From assembly GCA_031255075.1 (NCBI GenBank), contig JAIRTF010000051.1, forward strand, positions 1 through 6,016: a stretch of 6,016 nt of DNA. The letters are read 5' to 3'. The translations under genes were made by a program, and so were the position numbers. Below the pieces are notes generated by a model. The model did no database searches. It was given only the letters and a program-made list of their open reading frames with translations, and was not told where the DNA came from. Position 1 is the first letter of the stretch; each line of letters begins with the position of its first letter. Source of the DNA: Bifidobacteriaceae bacterium. Lineage in GTDB: Bacteria; Actinomycetota; Actinomycetes; Actinomycetales; WQXJ01. This document shows positions 1 through 3,743 of the stretch, one piece after another.

Positions 1-341
1 TCCACTTGGCCATCAACCAGGACCAAGCGGGCGCTGGTCAGGGGATAGCGCCAGGAGGCGCGGCGGGTAACCAGCCGTACGGCGTGTTCCCAGGCGAACA
101 GCACCACCAGGGCAATCAATCCGCCGGCCAGTTTGGGGGCATCGCCCAGCATGGCGCGGGCGGTGACCGCCCCAATCACGGTCATCAAGGCCAGAGTGGT
201 GATGGACACCCTCAAACGCAGCCGCTGCCCAAACCACATCATCAGGGCGCTGAATACCCAGAACAGCACGCTGGTGGAAACAATCACAGAGCCAACCTGT
301 GGCCAACTGATTGCAAGCTCATGCCAGAAAGCCTCAAACAT
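1..341 (-). CDS. DUF421/YetF-like membrane protein, N-terminal part (runs off left edge)
   Basis: Reading leftward from an ATG at 341-339, an open frame of 113 codons continues past the window edge, so the C-terminal part is missing. Three hydrophobic stretches are visible, at about residues 16-37, 47-65 and 70-90. They are followed by a basic segment (VTRRASWRYP) and then RLVLVDGQV. That order is typical of DUF421 (YetF-like) proteins: three short membrane helices, with a Gly-Ala pair and Ala-Arg in the second (GAVTARAML), then a 'P-x-x-LVxDG' entry into a cytoplasmic beta domain. The biochemical role of the family is not well defined; Bacillus YetF-like proteins are membrane proteins linked to spores and the cell envelope. 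An in-frame TAG lies at 353-351, only three codons upstream, so ATG 341 is the only sensible start. There is no good Shine-Dalgarno, but a TAGGCT box sits 6 nt upstream, which suggests a leaderless transcript. The gene diverges from the toxin-antitoxin pair. A small mechanosensitive-channel-like protein is a less likely alternative. Confidence 0.72.
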   Translation of the reverse strand, partial: MFEAFWHELAISWPQVGSVIVSTSVLFWVFSALMMWFGQRLRLRVSITTLALMTVIGAVTARAMLGDAPKLAGGLIALVVLFAWEHAVRLVTRRASWRYPLTSARLVLVDGQV

Positions 342-347
342 GGCCCG

Positions 348-353
348 AGCCTA
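348..353 (-). promoter_or_regulatory. Candidate -10 box (TAGGCT) for a leaderless DUF421 transcript
   Basis: On the minus strand TAGGCT (353 to 348) fits the actinobacterial TANNNT -10 consensus. It is followed by six bases and then the ATG at 341, so transcription would begin at or next to the A of the start codon. No convincing -35 hexamer is seen at the expected distance. The absence of a Shine-Dalgarno before the ATG supports the leaderless reading, but there are no expression data. Confidence 0.4.
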
Positions 354-441
354 CCCCAGGCTCAAGCGTTCGTTAGGGCCGGCTGCGGCCGCCAGGGGCG
401 CGTCGGATGATCGACCGTAACACACGGGAGAGGCCGCCGCG

Positions 442-471
442 CATTGCTGTTCGGTGGTATCCTTGCGAATG
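442..471 (+). promoter_or_regulatory. Possible promoter/operator of the toxin-antitoxin pair
   Basis: TATCCT at 458-463 is a plausible -10 about 30 bases before the antitoxin ATG. It lies inside an imperfect inverted repeat, CATTGC (442-447) against GCGAATG (465-471, one extra base). AbrB/MazE-type antitoxins usually bind palindromes over their own promoter, so the position is right for an autoregulatory operator. The repeat is short and imperfect and no clear -35 is visible, so this is a weak call. Confidence 0.25.
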
Positions 472-480
472 TCAGAACGT

Positions 481-487
481 AAGGAGG
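481..487 (+). promoter_or_regulatory. Strong Shine-Dalgarno of the antitoxin
   Basis: AAGGAGG is a near-perfect anti-16S match, separated by 4 nt (AGCC) from the ATG at 492. It fixes the antitoxin start and predicts much stronger translation than for the toxin, whose site is AGGGG at 720-724. That is the expected imbalance for a toxin-antitoxin operon. Confidence 0.8.
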
Positions 488-491
488 AGCC

Positions 492-734
492 ATGACTGGA
501 ATCAGTACCCTCACATCCAAGGGGCAGACCACCATCCCGGCCCGCGAACGGCGAATGCTTGGCTTGCGTGCGGGGGACAAGCTCGTCTTCACAGTGAAGG
601 GGGACCAGATGACAGTGCGCAAAGCGAACAGCTTCGTGGATCTGGCGGGTTCTGTTGAGGTGCCGGAGGGCCGCCGTGGCGCCGGCTGGGATGCCATTGT
701 GGAAGAGACTCGTGCCGCCAGGGGTACGGCGTGA
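492..734 (+). CDS. AbrB/MazE (SpoVT-AbrB fold) antitoxin
   Basis: 80-aa protein. Residues 4-46 form a swapped-hairpin AbrB/SpoVT DNA-binding domain with the family signature STLTSKGQTTIPARER, followed by a 'LGLRAGDKLVF' turn and a final strand MTVRKA. Residues 47-80 (SFVDLAGSVEVP..., then an acidic/Trp-containing tail) form the flexible C-terminus that in this family binds and masks the toxin. The expected role is to neutralise the PIN toxin encoded immediately downstream and to repress the shared promoter as a dimer. The start is fixed by the strong Shine-Dalgarno at 481-487. The last four bases (GTGA) overlap the toxin's GTG start, so the pair is translationally coupled. It is clearly an AbrB-type antitoxin; assignment to a named VapB or MazE subfamily is not possible by eye. 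Confidence 0.9.
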   Translation: MTGISTLTSKGQTTIPARERRMLGLRAGDKLVFTVKGDQMTVRKANSFVDLAGSVEVPEGRRGAGWDAIVEETRAARGTA

Positions 735-1132
735 GCACCCTGCTGGACACCAATGTCATCATCCGGCATCTAACCCAGGACCCACCGGAGCTCGGTCAGG
801 CTGCGACCCACTATTTGGCCACCGCCAAGAAGCTGGTACTAACGGATGTGATCGCAGCGGAAATGGTCTATGTGCTCCAGTCCTTCTACCGTGCGCCGCG
901 TTCCACCATCGCGACGGCGCTGCGCTCCCTGCTAGCAATGGACGCTGTCTCCACCGAACGTGAGCAGGTGCTGCTGCGGGCGGTGGACTTGTTCGAACTG
1001 GACAACATGGACTTCGCTGACGCCTACCTCGTCGCCTGGGCCGAAGCCCACGGCATCAAACAGATCGCGTCTTTCGACAAAGGCCTAGGCAAAGCCAAGA
1101 CCATTCGCCGAGTTGACCCAAGCCGCACCTAG
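731..1132 (+). CDS. PIN-domain toxin (VapC-like ribonuclease)
   Basis: 133-aa protein, the normal length for a single PIN domain. It opens with LLDTNVIIRHL (Asp6), has the second acid in VIAAEMVYVL (Glu44), the third region in DFADAYLVA (Asp94, Asp97), and ends with the 'SFDKGL' strand (Asp116). These are the acidic residues that coordinate Mg2+/Mn2+ in PIN nucleases, so the site looks intact. VapC-type toxins cut tRNA or rRNA at specific sites and stall translation; the target here is unknown. The start is GTG at 731, overlapping the antitoxin stop, with AGGGG at 720-724 as ribosome binding site six bases upstream. It ends with TAG at 1130-1132 and converges on glnA across the MITE-like element. 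Among PIN toxins, pairing with an AbrB-fold antitoxin is common. Confidence 0.9.
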   Translation: MSTLLDTNVIIRHLTQDPPELGQAATHYLATAKKLVLTDVIAAEMVYVLQSFYRAPRSTIATALRSLLAMDAVSTEREQVLLRAVDLFELDNMDFADAYLVAWAEAHGIKQIASFDKGLGKAKTIRRVDPSRT

Positions 1133-1150
1133 CCCACCAGCGCCTCGGTC

Positions 1151-1160
1151 AAAGCCGACG
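1151..1160. repeat. Left flanking direct repeat (possible target-site duplication)
   Basis: AAAGCCGACG at 1151-1160 matches AATGCCGACG at 1318-1327 in 9 of 10 positions. Each copy directly abuts one end of the inverted-repeat element 1161-1317, as expected if a 10-bp target was duplicated on insertion and one copy later mutated. Confidence 0.5.
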
Positions 1161-1194
1161 CGGTGAGACTGCCATTTTGGGGCGGAAGTGGGGG

Positions 1195-1314
1195 TGAGTG
1201 CGTCATTTTGTGTCGATTCAGCCGTGTTCCCGCAGGGAGTACCAGGGGTTTTGGCCCGGAGCGGGTACAAGATGGCAATCTCGTAGCCGCTCCGGGGACA
1301 AAATGACGCACTCA
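1195..1314. repeat. Perfect 17-bp inverted repeat (1195-1211 / 1298-1314)
   Basis: TGAGTGCGTCATTTTGT at 1195-1211 is the exact reverse complement of 1298-1314. The arms are separated by 86 bp. A perfect 17-bp match at this distance is very unlikely by chance. The right arm is shared with the outer terminal repeat of the element, so two left-hand motifs compete for one right-hand partner. Confidence 0.9.
1249..1303. repeat. Long imperfect hairpin inside the element
   Basis: TTTTG (1249-1253) pairs with CAAAA (1299-1303). CCCGGAGCGG (1255-1264) pairs perfectly with CCGCTCCGGG (1287-1296), TAC (1266-1268) with GTA (1283-1285), and AGAT (1270-1273) with ATCT (1278-1281), around a GGCA loop. That is about 22 paired bases with single mismatches and one small bulge, nearly symmetric on both strands. 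Sitting between two convergent genes it could stop RNA polymerase from either side, although neither strand has a U-tract after the stem. It may instead be a transposition-related structure. Confidence 0.7.
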
Positions 1315-1317
1315 GCG

Positions 1318-1327
1318 AATGCCGACG
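1318..1327. repeat. Right flanking direct repeat (possible target-site duplication)
   Basis: AATGCCGACG abuts the right end of the element and pairs with the left copy at 1151-1160. It ends two bases before the glnA stop codon (1330-1332), so the insertion sits directly at the 3' end of glnA without damaging it. Confidence 0.5.
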
Positions 1328-1329
1328 GT

Positions 1330-2754
1330 CTAGATGTCGTAGTACAGCTCAAACTCGTGCGGATGCGGGCGCAGGCGCAGCGGGTCAACCTCGCGGGTCA
1401 GCTTGTAGTCGATCCAGGTGGAGATCAGGTCCTGGGTGAAGACATCGCCCTCGGTCAGGAAGTCATGATCTGCCTCAAGGGCGGACAGTACCTCCGGTAG
1501 CGAGCCGGGGACCTGTTGGATCTGGGCGTGCTCTGCCGGAGGCAACTCGTAGAGGTCCTTGTCAACCGGCTCCGGCGGTTCGGTCCGGTTCTTGATGCCG
1601 TCCAGGCCGGCCATCAACTGCGCGGAGAACGCCAGATATGGGTTGGAAGAGGGATCCGGCACCCGGAACTCGATCCGCTTGGCCTTGGGGCTGGAGCCGG
1701 TCACTGGGATGCGGATGCAGGCGGAACGGTTGCGCTGCGAATAGACCAAGTTGACTGGCGCTTCGAACCCTGGCACCAGCCGGTGGAAGGAGTTGACGGT
1801 CGGGTTGGTGAAGGCCAACACCGCTGGGGCGTGAGCCAGCAGGCCGCCAATGTACCAACGGGCCATATCTGACAGGCCGCCATAGCCGCGCTCATCGAAG
1901 AACAGTGGCTGTCCGTCCAGCCACAGCGACTGGTGGCAGTGCATGCCGGAGCCGTTGTCACCAAAGATCGGTTTGGGCATGAAGGTGACGGTCTTGCCGG
2001 CCTCCCAGGCCGCATTGCGGATGATGTACTTGAACTTCATCAGGTCATCGCCAGAGTGCAGCAGGGTGGAGAACTTGTAGTTGATTTCTTGCTGGCCGGC
2101 GGTCCCAACCTCATGGTGGGCGCGTTCCATTTCCAGGCCGGAGCCGGCCAAGAGGTGGACCATCTCATCGCGCAGATCAGCCATCTGGTCGGACGGCGAA
2201 ACAGGGAAGTAGCCACCCTTGATGCGGGTCTTGTAGGCCAGGTTGGCGCCGTCTTCATCGCGGCCGGTGTTCCACCAGGCTTCGTTCGAATCGATGGAGT
2301 AGAACGATTCGTGCTCATTGGTTTCGTAGCGGACGTCGTCAAAGATGTAGAACTCGGCTTCCGGGGCGAAGAAGGCAGTGTCCGCGATGCCCGATGCCGC
2401 CAGGTAGGCCTCCGCTTTGGCGGCCACATTGCGCGGGTCACGTGAATACTGTTCGCCGGTGAACGGATCGACGATGGAGAAGTTCATCACCAGGGTCTTG
2501 CGGATGCGGAACGGGTCCACGAAGGCTGTCTGAACGTCTGGCATGAGCTTCATATCGGATTCGTGGATCGCTTGGAAGCCGCGGATCGAAGATCCATCGA
2601 ACATCAGCCCATCGGCGAAGGCGTCTTCGTTGAAAGCTGCGGCGGGGATCGTGAAGTGTTGCATAATGCCTGGTAGATCGCAGAAGCGGACGTCTACAAA
2701 CTCGACATCCTCAGTGCGTACAAACGCCAGAGCTTCCTCAGGGCTGGTGAACAT
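1330..2754 (-). CDS. glnA: Glutamine synthetase, type I (GSI-beta, adenylylatable)
   Basis: 474-aa enzyme of full family length. It makes glutamine from glutamate, ammonia and ATP, and GSI enzymes act as cytoplasmic dodecamers. The N-terminal beta-grasp domain (about 15-100) contains the DGSSIRGF loop with Asp53. The catalytic domain carries PEAEFYIFD (Glu132, Glu134), HHEVGTAGQQEI (Glu215, Glu223), the KPIFGDNGSGMHCHQS nucleotide/metal motif (His272), NSFHRLVPGFEAP (Arg325, flap Glu332) and IEFRVPD (Glu362, Arg364), so all metal and substrate ligands appear present. DKDLYELPP places Tyr402 at the adenylylation site, implying control by a GlnE-type adenylyltransferase encoded elsewhere. The frame stays open upstream to an ATG at 3078, but that extension resembles no protein and lies antisense to the DUF4191 gene. 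ATG 2754 gives the normal MFTSPEEAL start and follows an AAGGAGA site. A GlnR-like box lies about 75-100 bases upstream. This is the principal vegetative GlnA rather than a GlnA2-4 paralog, judging by length and the tyrosine motif. Confidence 0.97.
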   Translation of the reverse strand: MFTSPEEALAFVRTEDVEFVDVRFCDLPGIMQHFTIPAAAFNEDAFADGLMFDGSSIRGFQAIHESDMKLMPDVQTAFVDPFRIRKTLVMNFSIVDPFTGEQYSRDPRNVAAKAEAYLAASGIADTAFFAPEAEFYIFDDVRYETNEHESFYSIDSNEAWWNTGRDEDGANLAYKTRIKGGYFPVSPSDQMADLRDEMVHLLAGSGLEMERAHHEVGTAGQQEINYKFSTLLHSGDDLMKFKYIIRNAAWEAGKTVTFMPKPIFGDNGSGMHCHQSLWLDGQPLFFDERGYGGLSDMARWYIGGLLAHAPAVLAFTNPTVNSFHRLVPGFEAPVNLVYSQRNRSACIRIPVTGSSPKAKRIEFRVPDPSSNPYLAFSAQLMAGLDGIKNRTEPPEPVDKDLYELPPAEHAQIQQVPGSLPEVLSALEADHDFLTEGDVFTQDLISTWIDYKLTREVDPLRLRPHPHEFELYYDI

Positions 2755-2764
2755 TGGTGTTGGC

Positions 2765-2771
2765 TCTCCTT
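2765..2771 (-). promoter_or_regulatory. Shine-Dalgarno that sets the glnA start
   Basis: AAGGAGA on the minus strand (2771 to 2765) precedes the ATG at 2754 by 10 nt, slightly long but acceptable. Together with the conserved N-terminus it supports a 474-aa protein rather than the 582-aa reading that begins at 3078. Confidence 0.75.
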
Positions 2772-2798
2772 CAAGAACTGGTTCAGTGGGACACCGAA

Positions 2799-2804
2799 AG
2801 CCTA
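2799..2804 (-). promoter_or_regulatory. Candidate -10 box of glnA
   Basis: TAGGCT on the minus strand (2804 to 2799) fits TANNNT. It would start transcription about 38 bases before the ATG, leaving room for the Shine-Dalgarno. TTCACG (2829 to 2824) could serve as a weak -35, but the 19-base spacing is long. That hexamer overlaps the proximal half-site of the GlnR-like box, as expected for an activator-dependent promoter. Confidence 0.3.
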
Positions 2805-2825
2805 GGCCGGTGGCATGACTGGGCC

Positions 2826-2852
2826 GTGAAGCGTTTGTTACGCGTCGGTTTC
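2826..2852 (-). promoter_or_regulatory. GlnR-like operator upstream of glnA
   Basis: On the minus strand three pentamers are spaced exactly six bases apart: GAAAC (2852-2848), GTAAC (2841-2837) and TTCAC (2830-2826). This gives AC-N9-AC-N9-AC. The actinobacterial GlnR box is built from alternating GTNAC and GAAAC half-sites with N6 spacing, and glnA is its classic target gene. The first two half-sites are excellent and the third is degenerate. GlnR is an OmpR-family regulator that responds to nitrogen limitation. The site lies about 70 bases upstream of the glnA ATG and about 90 bases upstream of the divergent DUF4191 start. Whether this genome encodes GlnR cannot be seen here. Confidence 0.6.
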
Positions 2853-2930
2853 CTGGTTCCAGACCAGCGCCGGCGGCACCCTCAAACCGGACCTTGGCCT
2901 GGCGCGGACCGGGGACTTGGTCTGGACGGT

Positions 2931-2936
2931 TAAGAT
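2931..2936 (+). promoter_or_regulatory. Candidate -10 box (TAAGAT) for DUF4191, probably leaderless
   Basis: TAAGAT at 2931-2936 matches TANNNT and is followed by eight bases and then GTG at 2945, placing the predicted transcription start at the start codon. There is no Shine-Dalgarno before the GTG. No good -35 is visible about 17 bases upstream. This supports GTG 2945 over the in-frame TTG at 2894. Confidence 0.45.
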
Positions 2937-2944
2937 GGTTGTCC

Positions 2945-3736
2945 GTGGCATCCAGATCCCCTGAACATGATCCTTGGGCCGAGGCAGCGCCCACCGGGCG
3001 GGCCGGCCGGAAGGCTGACAAGCAAGCCGCCAAAGCGGCCAAGAAGGCCGCCAAAGCCGGCAAGACCCGCTGGTACAAGCAGGTTGCCCAGGTCTACAAG
3101 ATGGTGGCCAAAGAGCAGCCTCTGATCTGGCTGTGGCTGTTGGCCTGGCTGGTGGGGATAGAAGCGGCCGCGGTGCTGTTCGGCACGTTCGTTTGGAAGC
3201 ATCACGCCGGCTATATGGCGTTCCTCGGAGCGCCGGTGGCGTTGTTGGCCTGCACCATGTTTCTGGCCCGCCGGGCTGAATCCTTGGCGTATCGCCGGAT
3301 TGAAGGCCAGCCTGGGGCAGCCGCCAGCGCCTTGGGGACCATTCGCCGGGGTTGGACCATTCTGACCGAACCAGTGGCAGCTGATCCGCGCACCATGGAC
3401 ATGGTCTTCCGGCTGGTGGGCCGGCCCGGGATTGTGTTGGTGGGCGATGGCCAAACAGCCAAGCTGAAGCAGCTGATGAAGAAGGAACACCAACGGGTGG
3501 CCCGGGTCGCGCCCGGGGTGACGATCACCGAGCTGTACATCGGCCACGAGGAAGGCGAAGTGCCCCTGGCCAAACTGGTCAAGAAGCTGCGCCGAATGAA
3601 GCCAACCCTGAACAAGGCGGCCTTGGGCGAGGTGAACCGCCGTCTTCAGTCGATTGGCGGCATGAAGCTACCCGTGCCGAAGGGCATTGACCCGATGAAG
3701 GCCCGCCCCGACCGCCGCGCCTTGCGCGGCCGCTAG
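2945..3736 (+). CDS. DUF4191 family membrane protein
   Basis: 263 aa from GTG 2945. A charged Ala/Lys-rich N-terminus (about 19-45) is followed by two membrane helices (about 58-82 and 89-107), then a soluble domain. The soluble domain has the hallmarks of DUF4191: AYRRIEGQPGAAASAL, RRGWTILTEPVA, DMVFRLVGRPGIVLVGDG (about 152-169), LYIGHEEGEVPLAKL, and the C-terminus VPKGIDPMKARPDRRALRGR. Its function is unknown; the family is confined largely to actinobacteria and usually sits between lipA and glnA. An in-frame TTG at 2894 would add 17 residues, but that extension is unlike the family. GTG 2945 gives an MASRSPE-type N-terminus and is preceded by a correctly placed -10. The gene diverges from glnA across about 190 bases containing the GlnR-like box, and converges on sucB with only 7 bp between stop codons. 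Co-regulation with glnA is possible but unproven. Confidence 0.9.
   Translation: MASRSPEHDPWAEAAPTGRAGRKADKQAAKAAKKAAKAGKTRWYKQVAQVYKMVAKEQPLIWLWLLAWLVGIEAAAVLFGTFVWKHHAGYMAFLGAPVALLACTMFLARRAESLAYRRIEGQPGAAASALGTIRRGWTILTEPVAADPRTMDMVFRLVGRPGIVLVGDGQTAKLKQLMKKEHQRVARVAPGVTITELYIGHEEGEVPLAKLVKKLRRMKPTLNKAALGEVNRRLQSIGGMKLPVPKGIDPMKARPDRRALRGR
3714..3730. terminator. GC-rich hairpin at the DUF4191/sucB convergence (possible)
   Basis: GCCGCGC (3714-3720) and GCGCGGC (3724-3730) form a perfect 7-bp stem with a 3-base loop, ending just before the DUF4191 stop (3734-3736). There is no U-tract. The stem encodes arginine-rich conserved residues (RRALRGR), which alone could explain it. The two genes have only 7 bp between stops, so any terminator must lie inside coding sequence. 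Confidence 0.25.
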
Positions 3737-3743
3737 AACGCCC

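Larger units (their letters stand above)
1161..1317. mobile_element. 157-bp MITE-like non-coding inverted-repeat element
   Basis: The ends are CGGTGAG (1161-1167) and CTCAGCG (1311-1317), whose reverse complement CGCTGAG matches at 6 of 7 positions. Both ends continue, after five variable bases, into CATTTTG (1173-1179 on the plus strand; 1305-1299 on the minus strand). A second direct copy of GTGAG-N5-CATTTTG lies 31 bp inside the left end (1194-1210). Its core forms a perfect 17-bp inverted repeat with the right end. The flanks carry a 9/10 direct repeat. No credible coding sequence is present: the open frames across it run into neighbouring genes and resemble no protein. The pattern fits a miniature inverted-repeat transposable element or a deletion relic of an insertion sequence. 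Several spaced end repeats recall IS21-family termini, but the family is not established. It lies between the convergent toxin and glnA stop codons, where insertion would do least harm. Confidence 0.55.

Noticed and set aside
377..392. GC-rich small hairpin (GGCCG/CGGCC with NotI-like GCGGCCGC) upstream of DUF421
   Set aside because: Only a 5-bp stem in a GC-rich spacer, with no U-tract or repeated partner; expected by chance.
1198..1500. Plus-strand 100-aa open frame starting in the inverted-repeat element
   Set aside because: It runs from the element into the antisense of glnA and has no domain or ribosome binding site; not credible as a transposase remnant.
1933..2445. Plus-strand 170-aa open frame within glnA
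   Set aside because: Antisense to a strongly conserved part of glutamine synthetase, with no recognisable domain or ribosome binding site; a GC-skewed codon-position artefact.
2755..3078. N-terminal extension of glnA giving a 582-aa protein
   Set aside because: The added 108 residues resemble no glutamine synthetase, run antisense to the DUF4191 gene and cross the glnA promoter region. ATG 2754 has a Shine-Dalgarno and the conserved N-terminus.
2930..3547. Minus-strand 205-aa open frame opposite DUF4191
   Set aside because: His/Gly/Pro-rich with no domain, and fully antisense to the recognisable DUF4191 gene.
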